Positions 34,561 to 45,878 of a stretch of DNA of 64,000 nt are shown here, piece by piece. Source of the DNA: Entomortierella parvispora (Eukaryota; Mortierellomycota; Mortierellomycetes; Mortierellales; Mortierellaceae); assembly GCA_963573315.1 (NCBI GenBank), contig OY752142.1, positions 806,001 to 870,000 of the forward strand. The letters run 5' to 3'. How positions within the stretch are numbered: the stretch's first letter is position 1; the number at the start of each line of letters is the position of its first letter. The position numbers were made by a program, and so were the translations under genes. Under the pieces are notes generated by a model, which was given only the letters and a program-made list of their open reading frames with translations, was not told the origin of the DNA and did no database searches.

Positions 34561-37500
34561 TCCCGAGGCCGGATTCGTGATTACCCCAGTTGCAGCTGGA
34601 GGACAGGCTGTTGTCGTCGTCGGAGATGCTGTAGACGTGGGTGTTGGACCACTCATAGTTGTTGGACCATTCGTAGGTGTTGAACCATCTGTGGGTGTTG
34701 GACCTCCCATGCTTGTTGGACCATTCGTAGGTGTTGGACCACTCGTAGGTGTTGGACCACTCATAGTTGTTGGACCATTCGCACGTGTTGGACCACTCAT
34801 AGTTGTTGGACCATTCGCAAGTGTTGGACCACTCATAGTTGTTGGACCATTTGTAGGTGTTTGACCACTCATAGTTGTTGGACCATTCGTAGGTGTTGAA
34901 CCACCTGCAGTATTGCATGTGTCCGGAGACGCGCCATTGTTTGTGCAGCCATTGGTACAGTTAGTGTTGGCAGTAGGAGCGGTGCCTGGGGTAGTACAAG
35001 TGTACAGCTCGGTGACAACAAAACCGCAGGATGGAGCAAAGGTCGATCCACAGGTATTGCCAGATTTCACGCAGTTGCAATTGGGTGGTGTGGTATTGCA
35101 CGTGTCCGGAGACGCGCCATTGTTTTTGCAACCGTTGGCACAAATATCGCCTGGAGTTGGAGGAACACCAGCACCGGTACAGGTGTATAGCTGACTGGGA
35201 TTAAGGTTGCAGGCTGGAGGTAAGGTTGCACCACAAGTGTCACCAGTCTTCGTACAGTTGCAGTTAGGCGGCGTGGTACTGCATGTGTCGGCAGCCGTTG
35301 GTCCATTGTTTGTGCATCCATTGGTGCACTCAGTACCAGCTGTTGGAGGAGCACCTGGGGTAGTACAAGTGTAAAGTTCGAAGGCAACAAAACCGCAGGA
35401 TGGATCAAAGGTTGATCCACAGGTACTGCCAGACTTCACACAGTTGCAATTGGGTGGCGTAGTATTGCACGTGTCTGGAGACGTTGCACCATTGTTAGTG
35501 CATCCGTTGGTACAGTTAGTTCCGGCAGCAGGAACGGCACCGGCCGCAGTGCAAGTGTACAGCTCGGTAGCGACGAGGTTGCATGCTGGGACAAAGTCTG
35601 AGCCGCAAGTATTGCCGGTCTTCGTACAGTTGCAGTTTGGTGTAGTGGAGATGCAGGTATCAGCAGTAGTTGGTCCATTGTTAGTGCATCCGTTAGTACA
35701 GTTAGTGTTGGCAGTAGGAGCGGTGCCTGGGGCAGTACAAGTGTACAGCTCGGTTACAACAAAACCGCAGGATGGAGCAAAGGTCGATCCACAGGTATTG
35801 CCAGATTTCACGCAGTTGCAATTGGATGGTGTAGTATTGCATGTGTCTGGAGACGCGCCATTGTTTGTGCAGCCGTTGGAACAAATGTTGCTTGGAGTTG
35901 GAGGAGTACCAGCACCGGTACAAGTGTATAGCTGACTGGGATTAAGGTTGCAGGCCGGAGCGAAGGTTGTACCACAAGTGTCACCATTCTTCGTACAGTT
36001 GCAGTTAGGTGGCGGGGTACTGCAGGCATCAGGAGCAGTTAGTCCATTGATTGTGCATCCATTGGTGCACTCAGTACCAGCTGTTGGAGGAGCGCCTGGG
36101 GTAGTACAAGTGTACAGTTCGAAGGCAACAAAACCGCAGGATGGATCAAAGGTTGATCCACAGGTACTGCCAGACTTCACACAGTTGCAATTGGGTGGCG
36201 TAGTATTGCACGTGTCTGGAGACGTTGCACCATTGTTAGTGCATCCGTTGGTACAGTTAGTTCCGGCAGCAGGAACGGCACCGGCCGCAGTGCAAGTGTA
36301 CAGCTCGGTAGCGACGAGGTTGCATGCTGGGACAAAGTCTGAGCCGCAAGTATTGCCGGTCTTCGTACAGTTGCAGTTTGGTGTAGTGGAGATGCAGGTA
36401 TCAGCAGTAGTTGGCCCATTGTTAGTGCATCCGTTGGTACAGTTAGTGCTGGCAATAGGAGCGGTGCCTGGGGTAGTACAGTTGTACAGCTCGGTGACAA
36501 CAAAACCGCAGGATGGAGCAAAGGTCGAACCACAGGTACTGCCAGACTTCACACAATCGCAATTGGGTGGTGTAGTATTGCATGTGTCTGGAGACGCGCC
36601 ATTGTTTGTGCAGCCGTTGGCACAAATGTTGCTTGGAGTTGGAGGAGTACCAGCACCGGTACAAGTGTATAGCTGACTGGGATTAAGGTTGCAGGCCGGA
36701 TCAAAGGCTGCACCACAAGTGTCACCAGTCTTCGTACAGTTGCAGTTGGTCACTGGGCCATTGCATGTATCAGGGACAGTTGGTCCATTGTTTGCGCATC
36801 CGTTGGTACAGTTAGTGCTGGCAGTAGGAGCGGTGCCTGGGGCAGTACAAGTGTACAGCTCGGTGACAACAAAACCGCAAGATGGAGCAAAGGTCGATCC
36901 ACAGGTATTGCCAGACTTCACGCAGTTGCAATTGGGTGGCGTAGTATTGCACGTGTCCGGAGACGCGCCATTGTTTGTGCAGCCGTTGGCACAAATATCG
37001 CCTGGAGTTGGAGGAGTACCAGCACCGGGGCAGGTGTATAGCTGACTGGGATTAAGGTTGCAGGGCGGAGCAAAGGTTGCACCACAAGTGTCACCAGTCT
37101 TCGTACAGTTGCAGTTAGGCGGCGTGGTACTGCATGTGTCGGCAGCCGTTGGTCCATTATTAGTGCATCCATTGGCGCAGCTAATACCAGGAACTGGAGC
37201 ATCACCGATTGCAGCGCAAGTGTACAGGCTGGCAGGGCTTAAGTTGCAGCTTGGGCTAAAGGCCGAACCACAGGTGTCGCCGGCCTTCGTGCAGAGGCAG
37301 CTTGTTTTTGTTCCCAAGTTGCATTTATCAGGGACACCTGCACCACTGAAGCTACAACCATTGGGGCAGTTAACGCCACCAGAAGGGTTGGCGCCTAGAG
37401 CGGTGCAAGTATACAGCTGGTTGGGGAGGAGGTTGCAGGACGGATTAAAGTCTGAGCCGCAAGTATTGCCAACCTTCTTGCACTTGCATTTGTTGGCCGC

Positions 37501-40500
37501 AGTTGAACAGACTGCACCTCCGGCCTGGACAAGGCATGTATCGCTGCAGAGCGGGCCGGGTTTGGGATTAGAACCAAAACCACTGCACTGATAGATTCTC
37601 TGAGTATCTAAGCCGCACGTGGGGGAGAACGTGGAACCACAGACCTGAAGTGGGGAACCCAAAATAGAGGAAATGGTAAGCTTCGTGTTAGTCACTCTGG
37701 CCCTTGTTCAAAGAGTTGCCAACGAACCGATCATAAGCAGTGAAAGGGTCAGGCTTACCTCTGCATTGGCTACACACGTACAGGCAGAAATACACTGGTC
37801 GTCTCCAAAGACGGCAGCAGCAGCCTGGAATGCCGGCAATGTGGTCGAACAAATTCCTTTAGTACAAATCCTGTTAACAACCGGATCGTGCCCTTTCTTA
37901 CAGCTGTAGATTGCTGTTTCGAGAAGAAGGCAAGAAAGAGGGAAGATATTGCCACAGAAATTGCCATCGTAGGGACACTTGCAGTTTTTGTTGCCACAGA
38001 GAGCTTTATCAACGACTGACACACACTCCTGAGCATTGGAGCAGGTCTTAACAATCACAGGCACACCTTTGGAATTGCACTTGTGAATGCTGTTGGGGAC
38101 GAGCTTGCACTCGGTTGGGTATTGTTCAGAGCAGGCCATCACATCTCCAGAACAGGTGCAAGTGGAGTAACCGCAGTTGGCGTCACCGTTGTTATCCATG
38201 TTGCATTGAGTGCCAGGGAGACATTTCTTGAGGACCTGGGGACCGGATCCAGCACTGCCAGGGCAGTAGTAAATGGCTGTAGGGTCCAAGTTGCATGTGG
38301 GATCAAGTGCTCCACCACATACTGGTTGTCCACTCGTGCTGATCGGGCATTTACAGATGACCGCACAGGAGTTATCACCAGCATTGACAACACAGCCACC
38401 TTGGCAAACTTCAGACTTGACGGGTTTGGATCCCTGTCCATTACAGCTGTAAAGAGTATTTTGGTCGAGGCCACAAGAAACAGGGAAGGTAGAACCGCAA
38501 ACCTGAGTTCACGTCAAACAAATAGAGAAAAAAAAGACCCAAATGATGGTTTTGATCAGTCACTGAAGAAAAGGAGACGCAACTCATATGAATCAGCTAG
38601 TAACATACCTTGCCCTTGGAAGTGCATGTACAGGGATCTGAACAACTGTCCATTGCAGCGGCTGCTTCGAACGCGGAGGTGACGGCAGCAGTTGCAATTG
38701 AGGATGTGCAACGCTTGGGCCAACAGTCCTTGATCAGGACAGGTTTATGTCCCGTCTTGCAGTTGAACAAGCTAGCTGCTGAAATGTGGCAGTATGGAGG
38801 GAAATCTGTGCCGCAGACAGTACCATCAACAGCACACGTGCATTCCCTCCTTCTACAAATAGCTCCATCGACAAAAGTGATGCAGATCTTGTCATCGCCA
38901 CAGGAGGAAACGAGCTCTGGTTTGCCATCGCTGCTACATCTATAGATAGAGTTCTTCTGAAGGCCACACCTGTCCGGGAAGAAACTGGAGCAGCGTCGTT
39001 TGCTTCCCTTGCAGTCGCAGGTGTCGGATCCACAGGTGGCGTCGCCATTGTTGTCCGCGTGGCACTTTGTGCCAGGATCGCAGACTTGGAGGACTTCGTA
39101 ACTGGAACCACTGCCATTGGGGCAATAATAGATGACATTCGGATCGGCCTTGCATGAGGGGTCGAGACTTCCACCACACACTGGCTTTCCATTGAGGCTG
39201 ATCGGACATTTGCATTTGCTTGCACAGGAGTTGTCACCGGCATTGACAAGGCATACGCCTTCGCAGACTTCTGATTTGGTTGGTGTAGAGCCACTTCCGT
39301 CACAGTCGTAGAGGGTAGACGTGTCAAGGCCACACGAAAGAAGGAAGGTGGATCCGCAAACCTGGATCCATATAAAATCAGACCGAATGAAGAATGAAGA
39401 AATAGTCAGTTAGTTGTTTTGATCAATGGACTAACGAATGGAGACACAACAGTCTGCAACATACCTTGCCCTTCGAGGTACATTTGCAAGGATCTGAACA
39501 ACTGTCCATTGCAGCGGCTGCTTCGAACGCGGAGGTGGCGGCAGCAGTCGCAATTGAGGATGTGCAGCGATTGGGCAAACAATTCTTGATCAGGATTGGC
39601 TTCCGACCCTTCTTGCATTTGTACAAGCCCGTTGCAGGAATGCGGCACAAAGCAGGGAAGCTCTCGCCGCAAATAGCACCATCCGTGGAACACTTGCAGT
39701 CCTTGGGCCTGCAAATAGCATCATCCGAAACAGCAACACAGGTCTTGTCATCACTGCAGGAATTGACCAACTCTGGCTTGCCAGTGCCACTGCACTTGTA
39801 TATGGCGTTTTTTTGGAGGTTACAACTCTCAGGGAACTGTTGAGAGCAGACTTGTTGACTACCATTGCAGTTACAACTGGAAAAGCCGCAGATTGGATAT
39901 AAATCTTGAGGCGTGCATAGTGTGCCAGGACGGCAAATCTGGAGGATCTCGTACTTGGTGCCGTTTCCCTTGGGGCAGTAATAGATGGCGCCTGGATCGG
40001 CCATGCATTCGGATGGGAGGAGAGAACCACAGACGGGTGCTGTAGACGAACACTTGCATTTTCTAGTGTCCGTCCCCTGGCAGATCTCAGCGTTGGGTAG
40101 GACTACCACAGGCTTCTTGCCGACAGCTTTGCACGAGTAGAGAGTCTTGGGATCAAAAATACACCCGTAGAGGTTATTTCCGCAGAATTCACCAACGGCA
40201 ACACAGAGATCCTTGTATGTATGCTTTGGCTTCTTGTGACTATGATGACCGTGATCATGCACGTGGTGGTTGTTCTTGCCGTGTCTGTATCTGTGGTGCT
40301 TCTGCCACCAAAGGTCGAGGTCATTGGTATCAGCTGCATCCACATCGGTGTCAATTTCAGCATCTGTATCGGCATCTGTATCGGCATCTGTATCGGCATC
40401 GGTATCGGCGTCTGTATCGGCGTCTGTATCGACAGCATCCGATGTGCTCTCTTGCGGCTCTTCCGATTCTTCTCCCACCATCTTAAGAGCGGCGAAGCAA

Positions 40501-41015
40501 AGTGGGGGGAGATCTTTGGAACATGGCTTGTCCATGATGACGTAGACTTGGGTAACAGGCTGGCCACCGCCATTGTTAAGCGCTTCAAATGGAGCCTGCG
40601 ACTCGTCCTCGGCGGATTTCGCACGCACGATGGGCGGATGTTTGGTTTTGCAGACGAGCTTGTCGATGATGACCTTGTCGCAGACAAGATTCAGAACTCT
40701 CTCTACCGGCAAATTGACGAAAGCCATTCGAGAACACCGAGAACAAGAGAGAATTAAAATCACAAGTCTTCGGGAGAGCATTCGATGGCAGATCGGGGGT
40801 TTGATTCAGTATTGAAACTTACTCTTCTTGAAGTGATGATGATGACTTTTTTCACCTCCATGGTTAAGAGACTCAAAGCCCTGGTCGAAGATGTCGGGTT
40901 TGAGCTCAGTATCGGGCTTGGCGATATCAAGCGCGTTGACAGACGAGGTCGATAGAAGACATGTGGTGCTCGCGATAGCCACATAGACTGCTAGACGCAG
41001 CGAGACTAACTTCAT
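28540..41015 (-). CDS. giant secreted modular lectin: cysteine-rich modules plus 10 ricin-B-type beta-trefoils
   Basis: Fifteen exons: 40823-41015, 39465-40702, 38609-39361, 37759-38502, 34525-37644, 33914-34411, 33303-33800, 32701-33189, 32090-32587, 31479-31976, 30868-31365, 30258-30755, 29644-30141, 29034-29531, 28540-28917; 3,632 aa. All junctions keep frame; introns in the repeats are phase 0. Signal peptide 1-28; an Asp/Thr/Ala repeat at 154-192; a His-rich segment at 199-226; twelve modules of about 60 aa with eight Cys (exons 2-4, four each); about fifteen more in exon 5; a Thr/Pro/Gly mucin-like linker (near 1890-1990); ten carbohydrate-binding beta-trefoils with QQW and NELW motifs, each split by an intron and joined by Pro/Thr linkers. 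There is no catalytic domain, so a wall- or environment-facing sugar-binding or adhesive role is inferred. Single-gene status rests on phase and repeated architecture and needs RNA evidence. Confidence 0.75.
34635..34905 (-). repeat. short tandem repeats coding a Gly-Pro-Thr linker
   Basis: Repeats of 18-30 bp variants coding GPTxxxGPTTMSGPTP-like units between the last Cys module and the first lectin domain. This is a mucin-like, probably O-glycosylated spacer. Confidence 0.8.
34920..37644 (-). repeat. ~183-bp tandem repeats coding eight-cysteine modules
   Basis: About fifteen consecutive modules of 60-62 residues in one exon. Pattern: G-x-TCG-x-x-F-x-P-x-C, then LYTC, then NC, NGC, DTC and NCNC. 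A three-module block (modules 7-9) reappears almost unchanged as modules 11-13, about 735 bp away (compare about 35.45-36.0 with 36.2-36.7 kb), showing a segmental duplication inside the exon. Confidence 0.85.
40360..40436 (-). repeat. 12-bp minisatellite coding Asp-Thr-Asp-Ala repeats
   Basis: Repeated 12-bp unit (variants of GTATCGGCATCT on the plus strand) coding DTDA about six times within residues 154-192 of the giant lectin. It is next to a His-rich segment, a possible metal-binding patch. Confidence 0.8.
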
Positions 41016-41470
41016 ATTGCCTTCAATGTTCTCTCTATCAGCAAAGTGACAATGACGGCGATGGTGAGGATGATGAAGACAATGGGGACGATGGCGAGGA
41101 CGATGACGATATTGAAAATGGCGAGATAGACGGATAAAAAGTGAAAAAGGAGTTCCAACAAGAGAGCAAACACTTCTCTCGGCAGCGCGACGTCCATAGC
41201 CGTCATTCTGAATGGACGTCATTGCCAACGCGCTAGAGAATCCCTATACCGCGAGAGGAATAGGAGACTTACAGGCAAAGATTCCAGTGGTAAACATGGT
41301 TGCATGGTATTCCACAACGAAGGAGCCAAAAGCTCACTAGTCTATATGCAGTGCTTTCTATCGTCCCCCCTCGTCTACCCCTGTAATTTCGAGATGGATA
41401 CCGCTAATGTTCCAAACCGTGATTGGGGGATATTTTTCTCGATCTGTAGATACAATTGCTGATCTCCTAC
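41016..41470. other. 5' flank of the giant lectin gene
   Basis: The region upstream of the lectin ATG reads open on the minus strand for about 70 codons but is His/Arg/Leu-rich noise from a CAT/ATC-rich leader. No TATA box that I trust. Confidence 0.4.
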
Positions 41471-41750
41471 CGATGTTCTCGCTGTGCTTTGCAGATGAAT
41501 CGACCGATTGGCAGTTCAAGAGAGCGGCCAATTCCTCGTCCTCCTCTGTTAAGATTTGTCGCTGACCGTCAAGATCACTCTTACTACCGACAATGACGAC
41601 GGGGACCCAATCGGCACCCGTGTAGGTCAAAAGCCTGTCGCGAATGATCTTAATCTCGTTCGATAGATGCGATGCGAGTCCCCATCCAACCCAGTCAGCT
41701 GCCTGAGCGCTGTGCTTCTTGCCAGAGGAGGGCGTCTCTACAACAACAGT
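41471..41750 (-). pseudogene. Rheb-like small GTPase fragment
   Basis: An open 93-codon exon between an acceptor (TAG at 41751-41753) and a donor (GTAGGA at 41465-41470). Its second half (SNEIKIIRDRLL, then VIVGSKSDLD for G4 and VDSSAKHSENIG for G5) matches the C-terminal half of Rheb/Ras GTPases. The part where P-loop, switch I and DTAGQ should be is replaced by unrelated sequence, and no next exon with a CaaX end was found. The nearby (CT)n and transposon relic favour a broken duplicate; a real gene with unrecognised exons cannot be excluded. Confidence 0.5.
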
Positions 41751-41839
41751 CTACAAGGTGAGGGTACGGTATGGTATGGCGGAGTAGAGCATGAACAGCA
41801 TGCAGTGCTGGAGGATAGAAAAAGAGAGCATGAAGGAGG

Positions 41840-41842
41840 TCT

Positions 41843-41874
<32 letters not shown>
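41840..41874. repeat. (CT)n microsatellite
   Basis: Nearly pure CT repeat with one interruption, inside a stretch without genes. Confidence 0.9.
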
Positions 41875-42239
41875 GCAGGAGCGAGAACCCTGAACCATAG
41901 ACCCCTATTGGGCAGACAGAGAAGAAAAGAAAGAAACTGCAAGACATGAGAGAAGCAAGAGTCCCCTTTGCAGGCAGCACGACAAGTCGACAAGGACATA
42001 AACATGACCATGGCGAATGTGATTTCACCTTGCACCACGTCGACACGAACACAAAAATGGCAGATTTGCTCGTGGCTATCGGAATTTTTTCATCCTGAGG
42101 ATAGACTGTGACTACACTGGATTGATGCAGCGAAAAAAGACGATATGTAACTGATCGTGCGAAAACACAATAAAGGGCGACATGTAATTGACCGTGCGAA
42201 AAAACACGTTAAATGGCCTACAAAGCTGACTGTGCAGAA

Positions 42240-42850
42240 ATAATAACACCCACACGGTTGAGAGTCTGACCCCGACTCTTGTTAACGCTCATGGCGAAAG
42301 TAGACTTAACGCCGTTAAACGGGAAACTGCAATCTTGTTGGTGGAACAGGTGTTGAGCCGTCCTCGAACGTTGTGCGGTAGACTGGGCAGAAGGTTACCT
42401 GCTAACCAGCTTTCTACCCCGCTGCGAAAGTGGCGACGACGATATGAATGTGCGTTTCCTTGACAAATAGCCTAGTACCATTACAGAGGCCAGGCCATTC
42501 ATGGTATCAATGTTGCGGATGCACATGCTCGGGATAACTGGCTTCAGTCGTAGTTGATATGGAGGGAAATCGGGGGGAACGAAATCATTAAGATCGTGCT
42601 GGCTAATGACGCGGCTGGCTTCTCCATCATCATCGTTAGCAACGTTGTCTACGGCTGCCAAAACTAGCTTCCAGTGCAATTGCAAGTGGACCAGCATGAG
42701 CTGCAGTTGTACGTCGCTGGAACTGGCTGGGCTGCCCAAGAGGAGACGAAGACTAAGTAGCCGGAAACTTGTCATTACCCACGTTCGCAGTCCTGACGAT
42801 ATCGGAAGCGAAACTGACAGGGAAGATGGCTCAGGATGAGAAGTGGAGGG
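42240..42850 (-). pseudogene. Helitron PIF1-type helicase relic, copy 3
   Basis: Minus-strand fragment sharing long stretches with copy 2: the DNVANDDDGEAS segment, DFPPYQLRLKP and CIRNIDTMNGL, plus the more upstream block. Relative to copy 2 it lacks about 270 bp (the YPDIN-to-TKKRQ part), joining the flanks directly. Later sequence also matches copy 1. It is out of frame and truncated, hence dead. Confidence 0.65.
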
Positions 42851-42949
42851 GCTTGGTAGTACCGGCGCTTTGTCCTTGCCCCTGTTGTTGTCCAAACAGC
42901 CATCTGCAGAGACTGTCATTTCATACTGGCCGCTCACCGGGGCTTTTGG

Positions 42950-43165
42950 CAAGAGCTGGCGCCTTGTCGAGCTGACCTCAACCTGGCGACGTTTGGACCT
43001 GGCACGAATCGGAGGGTTCAAGACTAAGTTTGGCAAGAGTTGGCGCTTTGTCTGTGCGACTTCAACCATCGGCGGGTTGGAGACTATCAGTTGATCCTTC
43101 AGCCGCCGCTCAACAGTTGGTTTGGCAAGAACTGGCGCTTTGTCTGCGCAGACCTTAACCTGATG
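42950..43165. repeat. degenerate ~80-90-bp tandem repeat (3 units)
   Basis: Three spaced copies of a core like TTGGCAAGAGYTGGCGCYTTG followed by CTTCAACC-like sequence, at about 42950, 43030 and 43120. It adjoins Helitron copy 3 and may be element-internal or a local minisatellite. Confidence 0.55.
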
Positions 43166-43724
43166 ACCTCCGGATCAGGTACGGGTCGGCGGTTCGTCTT
43201 CTTTCTCCTCCTCCTCTTCCTCGTCCTCTTCTGCTATCCCAAAGGGTGGGTCGAGAGCGGCTCGACTACAACAGCAGCTCTGTCTGACCGAGCTCTCCTC
43301 TGCCCGTCCGTTTCAGCCTCTTGTCCCTGGGCCTATGATACAGCTCATCCGTCCTAGTCTATTCATCCCAATCATCCCAATCATTCTATTGCTCTCATGC
43401 TGCTGCTCATGCTGCCTCTGTTCTGCCTGACAGGCCAATGCCCCACCCCTCCACAGCATATGTGCAATGCAAATCCCCGGGTGCCTGCACTTGCAGTGAA
43501 AATAGACACCTCTTCTAATTTCGCGCCCTTTGAAATCTCGCTTCTGTCGTCCCCTTCTTGTCCTTCGATCCAGCGAATCATCCATCATCCACCTATGCAA
43601 CGAACGGATCCAGCGGGACGATCGGTCAAATCTCGTTTTCTTGGGTACACTCCACTACACCTGCTTGCTGCACATCATTACTCCACCATGTTCAATATAC
43701 TTTCTATTCTTGACCCCATCTTTG

Positions 43725-43726
<2 letters not shown>

Positions 43727-43768
<42 letters not shown>
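43727..43768. repeat. (TC)n microsatellite, about 20 units
   Basis: Pure TC repeat 35 bp upstream of a TATA box. It may act as a GAGA-like promoter element on the other strand. Confidence 0.9.
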
Positions 43769-43777
<9 letters not shown>

Positions 43778-43802
43778 GTTGTTATCTCTTCACCTTGCAG
43801 TC

Positions 43803-43809
43803 TATAAAA
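43803..43809 (+). promoter_or_regulatory. TATA box of the Kre9-like gene
   Basis: TATAAAA followed by a strongly CT-rich leader of about 190 bp ending in CACAC before the ATG, the usual form of highly expressed fungal genes. Confidence 0.55.
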
Positions 43810-44008
43810 CCAATCTCTCGGATCCTCTCGCCTCTTTTCTTTCTTTCCTCTCTCTTTTTTTCCATACTTTTTTTTTCCTCCTCCTACACTCTCTCTATTT
43901 CTCTCTCCTTCCTTCCATCTCTCTCTCCCTCTCTCTCGCCTCTCTAACGACCCATTCCACCCTCGCTTTCAATCCTCTCACCCTAATACTCACATCTCCA
44001 AACACACA

Positions 44009-44557
44009 ATGTTCAAGTCTGCCTCTCTCGCCCTCTTGGCCTTCGTTGCCGCCGCCACCTCGGTCTCTGCCCAGGCCGGTTTGCCCAACCACACCTACTT
44101 CACCAACCCCTTGGACCAGACCCCCGCCATCTCGTACAACGGAGGCGACAAGGTCTTCTTCTCCTGGAACACTGCCTGTGTTGCCCCCGGCGAGTACACC
44201 GCTACCAACCCCCAGGCCGCCGAGGTCCAGTTGATCAACTCGACCAACGCTACCAATGCCTTCTTTATTTCCTCCATCACCACCATCGACTGCTCTCAGA
44301 ACCAGGGCAACACCGAGTGGACTATCCCCGCTGACAAGGCCGATCCCAACGCCTTCTACTCCCTCAAGATCGTTCTCTCCCAGCCAGTTTACTCGGGTCG
44401 CTTCAAGATCGTGAACAAGAATGCTCCTCCCCCCGCTGCCTCTCCCTCGGCCGGTGCTGGCGGTAAGACTGGCACCAACGCTGCTTCAGGCTTGTCCGCC
44501 ACCATGGCCGTCTCTGGCGCCGCTTTGGTTGCCTCTGCTGCCATGATGTTCCTTTAA
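44009..44557 (+). CDS. GPI-anchored Kre9/Knh1-type cell wall protein
   Basis: Single-exon 182-aa secreted protein. Signal peptide of about 21 residues (SLALLAFVAAATSVSA). An Ig-like Kre9/Knh1 N-terminal domain (about 28-135) is recognised by the NPLDQTPAISYNGGDKVFFS-like start, WTIPAD and YSLKIV--YSGRFKI. Two cysteines fit one disulfide. A Pro/Ala/Ser-rich spacer and a C-terminal hydrophobic tail (SATMAVSGAALVASAAMMFL) without downstream charge are typical of a GPI signal. Such proteins belong to the Ser/Thr-rich GPI membrane family and act in wall assembly. Strong codon bias (C-ending codons), a TATA box and a CT-rich leader suggest high expression. The molecular function of these short members is not established. 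Confidence 0.82.
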   Translation: MFKSASLALLAFVAAATSVSAQAGLPNHTYFTNPLDQTPAISYNGGDKVFFSWNTACVAPGEYTATNPQAAEVQLINSTNATNAFFISSITTIDCSQNQGNTEWTIPADKADPNAFYSLKIVLSQPVYSGRFKIVNKNAPPPAASPSAGAGGKTGTNAASGLSATMAVSGAALVASAAMMFL

Positions 44558-45878
44558 AGAATGAAACCTCTTTTTTGCAACACCAAGAAAAAAAAAAGCA
44601 CACGTTACAACCGATACCATCTTAGATCCAGCTTGTCCCCAGGCACTTCTTTCCTTCCTCCTTCTCGAACCCCTATATAGAAGCAAAAAAACTAATTAAA
44701 AACCTGCTACGCTGAGAGACTTGAACCAATACTTATTAATGAAGTTTGTGAAGGAGAGGCGGAGGAGGAGCGGAGGAGAACCAGTGGTTTTTGGGTAATC
44801 AGATCCGAGGGTTTTTGGTAATCAGATCCGAGGGTTTTGGAAAATCAAATAGTATTATCGTGTTGTTCCTCTGCTGTATTTCTCTTTCTTCTTTGTGTTC
44901 ATCAACAACTACAACACCACACGACCATGGGTTTCTCGGCAGCAATAGCAATAAGAAGAAGAGGAGCAGGGCGTAACAGTGTGCGCCAGCCAGCCAGCCA
45001 GGAGCCAGGACGACGCTACACAGGGATTGCTCAACATGCCGAGTCGAGATTGTCATTTGAAACTGCGTTTTACCCGGGCTCAAATGGCTTGCGAGGATTA
45101 CAGGGGGGTGGAACAGGTAGGGAGATGAGTGAACCATGTCCGCAACCAGAAAAATGTATAAATACTTTTTTTTCTCTTCTGTCTTTAATATCTTGAGAAG
45201 CGGAGGGAGAAGGGAGAAGATTTTTTTTTTTGCATGTAGCTCCCACTGCCAATGAGGTTGCCTACACAATCGATGGGGCGTCTGGCTTTAAGCCAGCAAT
45301 TTGTAAAAGGGGGGGGGGGGGGGGGGGGGGGGGGCTGGCTACCCATGTATCTCAAGAAAGCTGCCAAGACTTTGGGCTGGCAACTGGACTAGGGGGGACA
45401 AAGAGAGAGAAAACATCCCCTCCTGGCGCGCCACCAAAAAAAAGAAAGAGTTGTGTCAGGGGCGAGTCGCGGGTTTGCAAATCCGCCGTGCGGCCCGCCC
45501 CTTTCCACTGCGGAAACCCACGGTATGAATGGAATAGCCGACACTCGCTGTCAAGTCCCTATCATTGCTGTCTCCGCCCGCCGTATCCGCCCTGCTTTCC
45601 GGGCATTCGGGCGGCTGTAGCCAACAAGAGAGAAAACGAGGTACAATTGACAACTACAACATCTGCAGTTTGGCGTTGAACTGTCTCAAGGAGAGGACAA
45701 TCCGAAGTTTATCAAGAATAACTGAATCATCGATAGTCAATCCTCTTGTTTGTGTAATTGCTCTCCTGTGAATGGGGAAAGATGTCTTTTCGATCCAAAC
45801 ACAACAGATGATTCTGCAGCAATAAAGGAACCAGATCTCAATGGTATATTTTCAATTACTCAAAGCATGTCTAAAGGT
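44558..45878. other. intergenic with a 26-G run and a short direct repeat
   Basis: No gene. A 25-27 bp direct repeat (GGTAATCAGATCCGAGGGTTT core) lies at about 44796-44843 and a run of 26 G at 45309-45334. Other open frames are short and overlapping. Confidence 0.5.
45309..45334. repeat. 26-nt poly(G) run
   Basis: Uninterrupted G run on the plus strand in an intergenic stretch; a potential G-quadruplex. Confidence 0.9.

Larger units (their letters stand above)
43166..44008. other. upstream region of the Kre9-like gene
   Basis: No gene supported before the leader of the 44009 gene. It holds a (TC)n tract (43727-43768), a TATA box (43803-43809) and a 200-bp pyrimidine-rich leader. Confidence 0.5.

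Noticed and set aside
28963-34864. Plus-strand open frames of 90-139 codons repeated through the lectin array
   Set aside because: They are antisense shadows of the Thr/Pro-rich linker and trefoil exons, repeated only because the array is repeated; no start context or splicing supports them.
34913-37591. Plus-strand frames of up to 242 codons opposite the Cys-module exon
   Set aside because: Val/Gln/Leu-rich readings of the antisense of a repeat; the minus strand carries the signal peptide, splice sites and cysteine pattern.
43397-44234. 136- and 234-codon frames over the (TC)n tract
   Set aside because: Ser/Leu repeats from the microsatellite and CT-rich leader of the Kre9-like gene, partly overlapping its real frame.
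44700-44740. Second GGTTCAAGTC motif (minus strand) resembling a tRNA 3' half
   Set aside because: The flanks do not pair and no upstream half is present.
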